Assembly (NCBI GenBank): GCA_026027325.1 | Contig: JAMSLZ010000020.1 | Coordinates: 124,001-188,000, forward strand | Source of the DNA: Actinomucor elegans | Lineage: Eukaryota; Mucoromycota; Mucoromycetes; Mucorales; Mucoraceae | Direction: 5' to 3' | Length of the DNA: 64,000 nucleotides | In this document: piece by piece, positions 1 to 15,311 of the stretch | How the letters are laid out: every line of letters begins with the position of its first letter | Position numbering within the stretch: the stretch's first letter is position 1 | Notes under the pieces: generated by a model | What the model was told of the DNA's origin: nothing | What the model saw: only the letters and a program-made list of their open reading frames with translations | Databases searched by the model: none | Translations under genes and position numbers: made by a program

Positions 1-57
1 TATTTTTTCTTTTTTTGCTGTTTTTTTGATGTTTTTGCATGGTATTTCCAAAGGGTT

Positions 58-3844
<3,787 letters not shown>

Positions 3845-5140
3845 TTATTGCTTCAATCCTAAGACTGTAGCTTCAATACCATGATTTTTTATAGCTAAAA
3901 CATTCGCAGGAACGGAAATGGTGATAATCTCATCAACGACATGTAATACGCTAGAGGCCATATACAACGTATAAATTACAGCTTCAAGACTCGTCATGAT
4001 AATGAAAGGTACTACTATCGTTTTGACATCAATGGTGGAAACAAGTAGTCCACCAAATCTCTGATTGAGATTCAGCTTGTAAGACAACTGTTTTTAACTT
4101 GTCTTTATAAATTTGCTTTTTTCGGCTTCCTTGGAAAATTCGCCAACACTAGTGTCGGCTTGAATAGCTTTGTTTCGTCAAAGCATTTGCAATAATTCTA
4201 TAGTTTGGTGCCATTGTGCTGCCCCAATACAAAATAATGCCCAATCTACGAAATACTATTTCCATCAATGGCCCTTAAACCTTGACTTGATAGTCGCCTT
4301 TTAAAAGCATCTTGGTTTCGTCTTCATAAAAATACAGCTGTCATACAAAAGTATTCTCAACATAAATATATACAATCTTTTTGTGATATTGTACTTTTCT
4401 ATTATTTTGGCTCTTTTTTCTTCTTTCTTTTTTCAAGTAACTTTTGTCATCTCCTGTGTCTCCTCTCGTTTGTTCTTCTTCTAGTTGGCTTGCAATACTG
4501 CTTGTTTGTGAGATTACAAAAACTGAAAGTCGTTACTTGCTAACTGTGTCAGTAGAGTTATCGGATAAATCAATCACATTCATGCCAAGAGCATGAAAAT
4601 AGCAAGATTTTCTATCAATGGCTATTAAAGTCCTTGCTGCGCACCTGATGGTTGTTCCCTAATGATTTGTTTGCGTCATTGATAAACATTCCACCAATTT
4701 TTTCAAAAGTAAGTGTGACAATATAAGGTGAGATTGTTGTTTTTGGTGACTTGTGTCTGGACGTCCGCTTTACTGAAGCGGTAAAATATGATTCTTGCGT
4801 GTCACAAATTAATGTTAGCTCGCTGTATTGTTATAATTGACTGTCACGCCTTTCACACTCTAGTATTGCATCTCAGAAGTTCATCACGTCGTTATTGTGA
4901 AGCATCTAGTCAATTACGTTATTAAAGTACTCAAAAATAATTAACTGATTGATTAAATAATTTTCATTATAATATGTGTCAAAGATTAACTTTGACCACT
5001 GTTCAAAAGCGACGTTAGCTGAACTGAGAGCTTTTAGAGCAGATTCCTTATAATTTTCTACTGCTCCGTCTTTGCGTCAATATCCGTATCTTCTTTTTTG
5101 GTAGACCATTGTTAAAAAAATAGTTGTTTTCAAGTCAGAC
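3845..5140 (-). pseudogene. Fragmentary coding-like sequence, unidentified
   Basis: On the minus strand several short reading frames look like protein but are broken by stops and lack good splice sites. One covers 3845-4087 (80 codons, hydrophobic, containing NQRFGGLL and SVLHVVDEI). Another near 4540-4660 has about 38 codons containing the pieces CYFHALGMN and VIDLSDNS. I do not recognise the family. It may be a decayed multicopy gene, or chance ORFs in AT-rich DNA. Confidence 0.18.
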
Positions 5141-5359
5141 TGTGGAATTCCTAATTATATATAATGAATTTGCAAAGTACAGGGCTCAAGTTGAATCGAG
5201 GACATTCAATGTTTATTTACCAAGTTAATTGCTGCTCAGTCATAATAATGAAATTGAGCAGTCCAATTATTTAGCATGTCGCATTAAATCCTAAAATGTA
5301 GTATACTATGATTATTGAAATTCTAAGCATTTATTATAATTGTTCTTGTCGTGGATTTT

Positions 5360-6780
5360 TTTTTCACGCTGAGAGTATCTATTATATACCACGTGGAGCG
5401 TTGTTTCCTCTGGTGCAATGACCTGGTACAGGTGTACTATAAGGTTCTATTCTCATTCCATATTTTTACTCAGTGTATATATCAACTTGCTACCTTCAAC
5501 TCTCTATGAGGCCTTTAGTCCTCATGTTGAGAATCCTCCACCTCGCTTGTATAATTGTTTCTGGCTTAATTCTCTTTTGTATGCAAATGGTATGGTGTTT
5601 ATTGGTACCGCTGAATCTATGCCTCATCTTCTAACTCGCTTGAAAATAACTTATCTGCTCTTGGTTATCGTTGGAGCCCACATAAGTGTGTAGTGATCAA
5701 TACTGGGGGTGCTTCCTGTTTCTTCTTTAATTCTCTATGATCAGGTTGTCCCTGGTACTTCTTTCAACCACCTTGGTTTGCCCTTTGATTTTTCTGGTAG
5801 TCTTGATTTGGATTTTCTTATTGCCCGCAAGGCGCAGTCTGCTCTTTCTGGTATGCGTGGTCTACAAGCCCTTGGTCTACGCGCTTCTAGTTTTTCTCAG
5901 TTGCTCTCTTCAAAGCTATATGCATTCTTTATTCGATCCAAGTTCGAATATGGTTTAGCTATATCGTGGTTTTTAAAACGTCATTTGAAATCTTTGGATG
6001 AGGCTCAAGAGTTAACTTTTGGTGATCATCATACTTCTACGGCAGTGTTCAAACATATCACAAGTGTACCTAATACATCTGAACATGTTCATATTCTGGT
6101 GTTCAAGATATTTTGACGTATATTAGCCCAATTTCCTGATGATATGTTACTTTGTGGACTTTTCCCCTCTCGCATCTCCTTCAAGCATCGTTTCTGCAAG
6201 TTGGTTAATCAAAATACTATTTGGTCCCCTCTTTTGCTGGTTTTATGGATGGTTCCCTCGCTTCCTGTTCTGCTCTCTACTTGTCATCCTTTAATAATGA
6301 TGGACCACATTCTATACATTCCAATGTCCAAGTCTGATTGAAGTCATATCCTACGTTGATGTATGGATTGGCTTCTTGCTCGTCCTCTTCCCTGCCATTA
6401 TGGTTCTTATGTAAGTCGTCGACATTTTTTGGTTTGTCTTCAAGTGCACTCCTGGCTTCGTTTTCTAGATGATACATCCGATGCCTCCTATCCTCCTAAT
6501 ATCCTGGGTCATTGTCTGAATAGGCTTCCCGTCCGTCATCCATGTTCCGCTTATAATAAAGCTACCGCTCTTTCTTTTGGTCTTCTCATTGACTAACTGT
6601 CCTTGCTGTGTTCTTGGAGATTGATCAGATATGCCGCCCTGGCGATGAATTCACTGGTTCTGCGGTTGGTTCCTCTGGTATCGAGTTGTTGAATTGGTTG
6701 AACCCATCTTTTACCAGTGTGCCTCTTTTAAGTAAAGACCCAGCTCCTTTGGTCATTATTCACCTACTGCTTTCTTAAGG
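5360..6780 (+). pseudogene. Decayed non-LTR (LINE-type) reverse transcriptase fragment
   Basis: Consecutive short frames give a recognisable C-terminal half of a fungal non-LTR retrotransposon polymerase. In order: INLLPSTLYEAFSPHVE near 5480-5540, then LLYANGMVFIG at the place of the catalytic YADD box, then FNHLGLPFDFSG and LSGMRGLQALGLRASSF near 5765-5900 (thumb region), then LARPLPCHYGSYVSRRHF near 6370-6430 and LGHCLNRLPVRHP near 6507-6545. At least four frame changes and several stops separate these parts. The catalytic Asp pair is lost (ANG instead of ADD). No 5' endonuclease domain and no clear poly(A) tail or target duplication were found. This is an old, inactive, 5'-truncated copy. 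Confidence 0.75.
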
Positions 6781-7639
6781 GCTTGATTCTGTGTTTCTCA
6801 TCCTTTCGTTTCTTTTGTCGCTTTTTATAACTATATACAGTATACTTTTGAGAAAAAATTCGTGCACGCAAAATACTATTAGTACTGATTACTATATTTT
6901 GTTTCACTTCATATCATCTATCCAAATAATAATAATAATGATAGAAGCGCTTCAATAAAGGCTTTCAACTTATCGCATATATTAAGATAAGCACCTAAAG
7001 CAGTTGTCAAGGCACCAGAAAAACAGCAGCAAACTTTTTGAGACCATATTTATCTTCGAAAAAAAAAACAAAATCCCAGTTGAAGTATGATGTCTCATAC
7101 GTAAAGTCCATTATTTATGAGATGTATTGTTCAAAGTTCACAACAAAGACCAGGTGTTATCTGAGCCACCCCCACAAACTATTTTCTTAAACAAAATTAT
7201 TAGACCAAGCGCAGCATAAAAGACCTCAGTCAGGTGCTAGTAGCTTTGTGCCCTATAGTGATTTCATTTTGTGGAGAATACACCTCATTTTGATTGCTTT
7301 ATCAAGTATACACCATTCGGAAGAGCATTATAGTATTCTGCATTCATTGATTTGTTCAATACAGCAAATTTTGAATATTGAACCCTGGAACTTTAAAAAC
7401 AGAGATCTCACTTAATCTCGCATCAGTTTAATTGTCCTTGTTCAGAATGAGCTGTTATATCTAGCAAATTCCCGCTTTTGAATGATTTGTTATCATTTGC
7501 ATCTTCCTCCCCAGCTTTCTTATTTTAGTCATAATACAGAAATCGCTCCTAACACTATGTAATAAGGGTGTACTTGGCAAGTTTGCGTCATTCTGCTGTT
7601 AGCTCTATTATTAAGCGATATTTTTTATATGTATAAGTT
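6781..7639. other. Intergenic region without a visible gene
   Basis: AT-rich DNA between the reverse-transcriptase relic and the stop codon of the exonuclease gene. It must hold the 3' region of that gene. I see no ORF of interest, RNA gene or clear repeat. Confidence 0.4.
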
Positions 7640-8776
7640 TTAAAAGGCATATTTTTCTTTAAATACCAGCCTCAACAGCAAAAGGAGAGTATAGTGAGCA
7701 TCATTACCTAATGAAGAACATGGTCAAAACAAGATGTATCAACAACAAAAAAAGGAAGATGATTGAGGCTTACCAGCATTGTGTAGATTCCAAGTATCAA
7801 CGCCAAGTAAATCAAGTGTTTTACCAAGTGAAGGAGGGTTATGCAGGTTACCAATGGAGGCAGCATAAATAGTATCCGTATTCAAAATGGCAATTTTGGC
7901 AGATCCTTCAACAGTAAGTGAGTCTTGTCCATCCGCTGTTGGCCAAAGAAACTTCTGCTGATGCAGATATTTAAGATCACTGTCCAGACCATGACCTACA
8001 AGTACAAAACCACCATCCCGTTCCACTGCCCAATCTAAATCCTTTCTCAATTCAATCAATGCTTGCTTCAGCGAACACCAAACTGAGGTACCAAACATAA
8101 ACTTTTCTTTTTGATCATCAACAAATTTGGAGTTCTTCAAGTGTCTATAGTTATCCATGATATAGTGTTGATCCATGAATAAGTTGGTTTTCGCATCAAA
8201 TATGGACCAGCCGATTTCAAGTAATATGGAATGGTCGTACTCGTAAGCTTCAATGTCCAAAGAAATGAACACACAGTCTTTACCATTGACAAGTCTAGTA
8301 GCCAGGTCAAATTCGTTTTGAGCAGCGCGGATTTTGTCGTGCTGCTTATTCTTCTTTTTGGCTTTTTGTTGATATTTAGACAAGAGATTAGATTTAGTTG
8401 CTTCAAAATGTTCAATAATTTCGTATTCTTTGGGGGATATATGTCAATGGTAGTGGTGGTATAGATGGAATTGCTTGCTGAATAAAATTGATTAGCTGTT
8501 CAAATATATGTAATGCCATAACAACTTCATATTTCGAATTATTGATGCAGCAACCTAATGAATACGCGTTGCAAATGAGCTCAAGAAATTCTAAACAAAC
8601 TTTTTGATACTACCTAAGCTCAATGGAATACCCACTGTAAGTGATTCAGGTGCAAAAAAATGTGTTGATTCATAGAATCTGTTGAATTCATGCTGAACAT
8701 TTTTATCAAATGAATAGTAGTAAGCTTTCAGGATATCATATGCCTGATTCCAACTTATTGCGTGTGCTTTATTCAT
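7640..8776 (-). CDS. Gfd2/YDR514C-like DEDDh exonuclease-domain protein, apparent frameshift
   Basis: Exon 1 is 8776-8614, exon 2 is 8554-7774 and exon 3 is 7707-7640. The C-terminal domain is an RNase H-fold 3'-5' exonuclease: SLDIEAYE carries the first Asp/Glu pair, GHGLDSDLKYL the third acidic position, and HNAGNDAHYTLLLL (built across the last intron) the final His and Asp of a DEDDh set. This matches the Gfd2/YDR514C C-terminal family; the substrate is unknown, presumably RNA or DNA. Inside exon 2 the frame changes at a run of five G (plus strand 8432-8436): upstream it ends in PPLPLTYIP, downstream it continues with KEYEIIEHFEATKS, and one base fewer would join them. It is either a sequencing error, a recent null allele or an unrecognised splice. 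It lies 57 bp downstream of the aminopeptidase stop, on the same strand. Confidence 0.72.
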
Positions 8777-8833
8777 ATTACTTAAAAAAAAGTAAGAATA
8801 AAAAGAATACTGGAAACGAATTTAGCTTTTTGT

Positions 8834-11800
8834 TTATGCAGGCGTGATGGAAACCCATTTTTGAATATCAGTGCGTTCTCTGAGAATTTGAGCAGCATTG
8901 ACCCTAGCTTTCTCTATAGCACCACTCAATCCACGCGAATATTCTGAAGTGTCTTTAGTAGAGAAGAAGGTTTCAATTTCATCAATCTTTTCAAAGCTAT
9001 TGAATCCAGACACCATATATGAAACAGTATTGCCAAGTGAGCCCATGGACTTTGAGAATCTGCTATAAACAGCATCATAGTTTGACTTGTAAAACTCAAA
9101 AAGTTTATCGCGACTTGCGGGATTGGCTCCCAATCTATCCCCAAGAGGAAAATAGTTAGTACTAAAACCATTATAAACACTAAAATATAGTTACGATCTG
9201 AATGTCATCCAAGCATCTTGAGTACGTATGTTCTGTTCATCCAAAATCAGAGCCAGAGTTTTGTCGATCACGCGTTCACTCTTGATGCCACTGCCAAGCG
9301 TAGTGAGAGCTGTGATTCTCTGGTCCATAGGATATGCTTCGTTATTGTAAATGCTATAGATTTCTTCCCATCTTTGATTTTCCTCTTCTTCATTAGCAGC
9401 GTATTTCAAAACGATCTTATAGACAGTACTTCTTAGATCAGGTAAAATAACTTCTAGCGTCTTTTGTTCAACGAATACCGCATAGCGCTTCTTGGCTTCG
9501 GCAATCACGTCTGTATCACCTGCTAAACCTGCTTCACTAATGGCAAGAACGCGTAATAACCTGTTTAATTCTGGTTCATTACCAGAAACTTGCCAGCCAA
9601 GCGACTGAGCAATAGGAGCAAATATGTCACGACGTACTTTCTGAAGACGTGGTTCAATATCGGTAAACTCTTCATACAAAGAAATGATGCCATTCAGCTG
9701 ATGGCTGAACTCCGTTAAAACACTACAATGTTCATTAATAATACTATTTTTTTTTTGCAAAAAAAGGATATGGTACTAACAAGTAGTTGCTTTCTCCTTT
9801 GAGTGCATCAGCGAGTGTCAAAAAGGTAACAGATGATTGCTCACCACTTCGTGAGAGTACGCCCAAGTCGGAGATAATACCAGCTCTGTCGCTAGGATCG
9901 TCCAAAACACCAGAATTTGGAGATGCGAGTTCATTGATAAACTGTTGGATGAGCTCCTTTGAATAGTTGACGCGATACAACGAGGTTTGACCTTGATTCA
10001 ACTTGAAAGGTGTGTTTTCGGGTACAGCGAATGTATGGGACTTGTTGGTCAATACATACTGTTGAACTTTTCCACCAGCTTTCAGTTGAAGAGGAACCAA
10101 CCAAATAGTACTAATTGAGCAAATCAGTCAAGACAGTCCATATGTAGTAAAAGAAAAAGACATGTCATTACCTATCTTCGTCGTCTTGCAAGTCACCCGT
10201 CAAAAGGTACCTTGACTGAGTTACTTGGATACGATCTTTTCCAATCATGGATACATTTAATACAGGATACTATATGAATACAAGCATTAAACATTTTTTT
10301 TTGTATAGACGAACTGCAATGCGCAATAATACCCCAGGTTGCTCTACCCAAGCATTCATAAATTCTGAAACATTCTTGTTAGACTCCGCACTTAATGCAG
10401 CCCATAGATCACTCGTAGCCGCATTACCAAGACGATGCTTCTCAAGGTAATCATGGATGCCAGACAAGAACACAGGCGATGTTAGCCAAGAATCGACCAT
10501 ACGAATCACACTAGCACCCTTTTCATAAGAAATTGAATCAAATATCTGATGGATTTCGGAAGGGTTGTTTACAGCAACTTCGATAGGGTGAGAAGAACGA
10601 AGCGCATCCAAGCCTAAAGCATTTTGCATATCCTGCGTGGCAAACATTGTCCAAACATGCCATTCTGGGAAGATATTATCTATAGCAAACCAGCCGACCC
10701 AGGTGGCAAAGCCTTCATTCAACCACAAGTGGTCCCACCATTCCATTGTCACCTATTCAAAATTAATTTCTATAGTACATACTTTAATAACTCAACTTTA
10801 CCAGATTGCCGAACCATTGATGCGCCAATTCATGAGCTACAGTATATGCCGTCTGTCTCTTAGAAACAAAGGCAGATTGATTTTCATCATACAGCAACTA
10901 ACAAAAAAAAAAAAAAAGTAAAAATGCTCAGATTGTAAATTCTCAGTTTTCTATAGCTGATGATATATAGCTTACAGCGGTTGTACGATAGGTAACAAGG
11001 CCCCAATTTTCCATGGCACCCGCATCGAAATCAGGGATTGCAACCATATCCAGTTTGGGAAGAGGGTAAGGGACACCAAATACTTGAGCATAATATTCCA
11101 GAGCCTGTGTAGCTACATTAAGAGCGTGTTGACCTTGATGAACGAGGCCTGGAAGCGTATAAACGCGGGTACGAACAGGCCTACCATTGTATTGACCAGT
11201 AGTGTTGGCTTCAATGTATTCAAATGGTCCTACAACCATTGCCAAGAGATAGGTACTCATTCGTGGACTAGTGGCGTATTTTACCGTCTTGAGACCTGGT
11301 GACTGTACGCTGGGAGTTTCGGAAATAATGTCCATATTAGATAAAGCCGTCAAATCTGATGGTACATTCAAGGTCACTTCAAACGTGGCTTTAAGCGCAG
11401 GCTATCAAATAAATAAAAAATCAAGAAAAAAGTTAACCAATCAAGCTAATTATTAGGATAAATCTTTTTTACTTCATCCCAGCATGGAAAGGCTCTTCTA
11501 GCGTCAGTAGCTTCAAATTGAGTAGTGGCTAGATGTCTTTCAATAAAAAAAAAAAAAAAAAGTCAGCAAGTCCATTTAAAGGGCGACGCATCGTGTGTAC
11601 GGATGTTTTAATATACCTTGTAACTCCATGGGCATCCTTATAAGAAGATCTGTAGAACCCACTCATATGGTCATTTAATGTGCCTTGAAATCTTATTTCC
11701 AGGGCGACATTTGCACCTTTTGGTAGGTCCTTATTAAAAATAAGGCTCGCCTGATCAGTTTTGGTATCATACTGTATATCCGTCGTAGTATAACTTAAAG

Positions 11801-12226
11801 TTTTATGAATAATACAATTAATAAAGTTACTTTGTATGTTTTACCTGGTACTATTATCGATGGTAACACTTGCTGATTCAATAACAATCTCTACTGAATT
11901 CAAAACGATCACAGAAGTCTTTTCCAATACTTGCAAACTTGTGGTCTATTTAGTATACGTAGTGTTACCTATTTTATTACTTACTCAACTTTGGCTAATC
12001 CATTGTATACAAAAGTTTGCAGGTCTGGTGTAAATTCCAGCTGGTAGTGAATAGGCTTCACCTGTGTGGGCAGCACTACTCTTTCCTGCTTTACTTGAGC
12101 AAGTACCGTCTTGTCATGGCTAAAGTACAACGCGAGGATAATTGGCACCAATAACCATAACGCGTAACGTGTCCAAAAAGATTTTTCTTTTACGCGTTCA
12201 CTATCAATGTGATGTTTTTCTTTCAT
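8834..12226 (-). CDS. M1 family zinc aminopeptidase, type II membrane protein
   Basis: Eleven exons (12226-11985, 11937-11845, 11793-11617, 11536-11473, 11401-10976, 10897-10802, 10752-10333, 10269-10172, 10110-9781, 9722-9195, 9134-8834) give 924 residues, the usual size for this family. A short cytoplasmic tail and one membrane segment at about residues 20-38 (YALWLLVPIILALYF) predict a type II protein with a lumenal or extracellular catalytic part. The exopeptidase motif GAMENW is at about 320-325. The zinc site HELAH is at 356-360, with its third ligand Glu in WLNEGFA at about 379, which is the expected HExxHx18E spacing. The ERAP-C-like C-terminal half is complete, with YRVNYS and the late SLGANP block. 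It removes N-terminal amino acids from peptides. It is gluzincin family M1, close to the puromycin-sensitive/ERAP/Aap1 type. Confidence 0.93.
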
Positions 12227-12502
12227 TTGTAAAAGGTAAAGAGATACAAAAAAAAAGGGGGGGGGGAAGCAGAGACAAAGAATACCAGTGGAATTTAATC
12301 GTCTCAGTTCTGCAGTATGCGTTTTGTTTACTTGAAACTTTGTAAATCTAGATGTACAAACAAGTCAAAATGAAGCTATATTAAGAAAATGCCTTTCTTT
12401 TCGGCGCAGTCATCTTGTACCCGGTGAGAGTCTACTATATATGAGCTATCTTGTGAACCCGATCTTCCTTTCTTTTTTTCTTTTTCTTTCTTTATTTATT
12501 AA

Positions 12503-14562
12503 ATGCATTTCGTTGGGGAAGCACTATATAGAAGAGTAATACATATACCATTTGATAAAGCTTAAACAAGATCTAATTGTTCATTTTTATATTAGCCGCT
12601 GGAGCCAAAGTCCTTGGCTTATAGCAGAGGCGGAACTGCCATATCAATGGGGTTATTGTTCTTGGCATTTTGTGGTTATTTGATAAGTCAAGCAAGTAAA
12701 AAAAATACATCAGGATACCTAAAACCGAGTAATAACCTTCTTTTGTAGATCTATAACGATAAACCTTTGATTCAAATATCCTCAGAGCAAATTCTAACAG
12801 ATACTGAAACGCCAGATGTCGAAATTTGTGTACAAAACTCCACTTTACGAGTCGTTGCTTGTACCGCCATGTATTACAACTGGACTACTGTCGATTTACC
12901 AAACTGCCATGATAATTACATTATAGCTGGTGAGCCATCAGGCGCAACAAGATGTTATAACTTTGCAGTTCATGATAAATACCGTATGGCTACTGGTCTC
13001 ACCTATGATAATCGTGATGCCATTCGAAGAATTGACTTTTACTGGCATCTTGATAGCCAGTCCAACGTAACCTATGCAACTATTTCGTTACCCGCTATTG
13101 CGGTGCAGCTTTATCATCCCAAATTCACTACCTGGAGACCTTATACCATTGGAGATACTACTGTCGAGGTAATACCAAATGAAATAGATACAGTAGTACA
13201 TGGTTTTCTGTTACACCGATTAGTTTAACCAGAAACCTTAAACTGCATGTGAATTAACACAGCCTTGTTTTTTATTATAATGTAGAAAGAAATGATAGCA
13301 AATATTCAACTGGGAGCTACTAGATCTACTTCATATCTCAATCATACTTCCAATATCTTTTTTACTCCTCAAAAGTATCGCGCAGTGAAACCAACAGATG
13401 CAGGCGCTGTTCTCGGTCTGGTATGTTACAAATGTATCATCATTTTCATCTTATTCATTTCTTGATAGAGACCCGATTTCGTTAATATCATGACAATGGT
13501 AAATTACCAGCATAATTGGCCATTACAGAGTAACCCCCCTTCTCCTCCAGCCGCCGTCACTAAAGATGTAAACCCTTTGCATGATCTTAAAGAAAGAATA
13601 TCCTATTTACTTTTTTTTTTGCCTAGTTGTATGACGGCGTCTTCTCTATACAGTTAGCACAAAGTACAATCGACGTTAAGGTATGGCTGTAATCATTCTA
13701 AAAATTTAATAGCCGACTAAACGCAAATAATCGATAGACTGAAATCAGGCAGCACACAGTTCTTGCTGCTGTTGCACTTGCAGGTGGATGTTACGGTGTA
13801 TTCACTACATTTTATATCTTGATGTTTGGTATGACTCGACTTACACCTTGGGGTCTAGTCCATCATGTCCCCGAATTCCTTAACAGAAAGAAACGCAACA
13901 AGAAAGACACGGAAGCAACCGCAGGATTCAGTCCCTCTACTGACGATGTTGCCGCGGAAACTCCCAAAGTGGCCAAGAAGAGAAGTTTTTCTCTAGTACC
14001 TTGGTTTTTTAGCAGTAAATCCATAGAAAACAACACCTTTACCTCCCATGATCGAAACGAAAGCTTTATGCGCAAAATGGTAGCTAAAAATACCAAGGCA
14101 GCAAACGACAATCAGATGCCTATGGAAATATTGAATAAAACGGAAACCGAAACATCCGAAAGAGGATTATTGAACGCAATTGATACCAAGGGAACATCCA
14201 ATGGTAGCGATGATGCTGGCGATGCTTTTATCACGGATGAAAGACAGTATGCCAACATTGGATCCCCTCTACCACAGTCTTATCAATCATCTTCTTCACC
14301 ACCTATACTTCCACCTCATTACGCAACACCTTTTAACGGCCCTACTGATCTGAACACACTTTCAGCTATGCTGGCTCGAGAACAAGCACGATCAACCAAT
14401 CTCGAATCACGATCTATGGAATTATCGAATCGTGTTGAGGAGCTGGAAGTCATCTTGAGTGAATACTTTATCAATACTGTCTATTTGGATCAATTACGTA
14501 GTAGAAAAAAGGCGAAGTTAATACCTGCTTCTGATAAAGATAGTGTAGAGACACTTGATTAA
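12503..14562 (+). CDS. Uncharacterised two-pass membrane protein with coiled-coil tail
   Basis: Seven exons (12503-12535, 12596-12691, 12749-13168, 13286-13420, 13469-13567, 13627-13680, 13738-14562) give 553 residues. Membrane segment 1 lies at about residues 28-42 (SMGLLFLAFCGYLIS) and segment 2 at about 286-310 (VLAAVALAGGCYGVFTTFYI). The 240 residues between them have several Cys and N-glycosylation sites (NST, NWT, NVT, NHT), so they are probably lumenal or extracellular. The long C-terminal tail is basic, then Ser-rich, and ends in a predicted coiled coil (LAREQARSTNLESRSMELS). The intron at 12692-12748 must begin with GC (GCAAGT) to keep phase. The start codon is in a short first exon, MHFVGEALYRR. 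I do not recognise the family. The phase-consistent exons make the gene itself secure. Confidence 0.75.
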
Positions 14563-15268
14563 TAATAGTATCAGAAACAAAACAAAAAATCCTTCCAAAC
14601 AAAGCATTATCGTTAATATTAGTAATAATTAAACAACTTCATTATATATCTATATTTAATACATACATTCTTAATGGCTTTATTGATAAAGTAAAATCGA
14701 GAAACTGCTGTGATAGTGCTACTTTCTAGTCTTGTAAAAAAAATTATTGAACGGAGGGCTTTAATGTTCCACGTACCCTCTGGTACGAATCCTGAGTCTG
14801 GCATCATTCTGAAAAAATACAAAGATAGCCATCTTTCAATCGTAGGCACTATGATCCAAGATAGATGACTTTATCATTATATGTACACTCTGATTGCATC
14901 TCTATATCCTTGAATGGGAAGCTCTGCAAAAAGTTACATATTACAACTGACAGCTACATTACATATAACTGATACAGAGACTAATAATATAGATCATAAT
15001 AGTTAGTTATAGTAATAAATAGCCTATTCATACAAGTAAAACAAGGCTATTAAAGATTGCAATTAACAAATGTACACACACTATTAACAGTAGACAATCG
15101 AATTAGGAGAAATCCTATGCTTTTTCTGATACAGCAACTCATTGCGAACGTCAATTACTAAACAAATGCGACATTGGGCTGAGATCGATCGAGAGATCTA
15201 TAGATCATTAGAATTAGAGGACTGCTTAAAATGTAATGCATTCAAAATAAATAAGTCTTGGGAGCAAA

Positions 15269-15311
<43 letters not shown>

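Noticed and set aside
14619..14849. 76-codon minus-strand ORF containing PDSGFVPEGTWNIK
   Set aside because: Slightly protein-like, but isolated, with no promoter, splice partner or family I can name. It could be a transposase scrap but cannot be supported.
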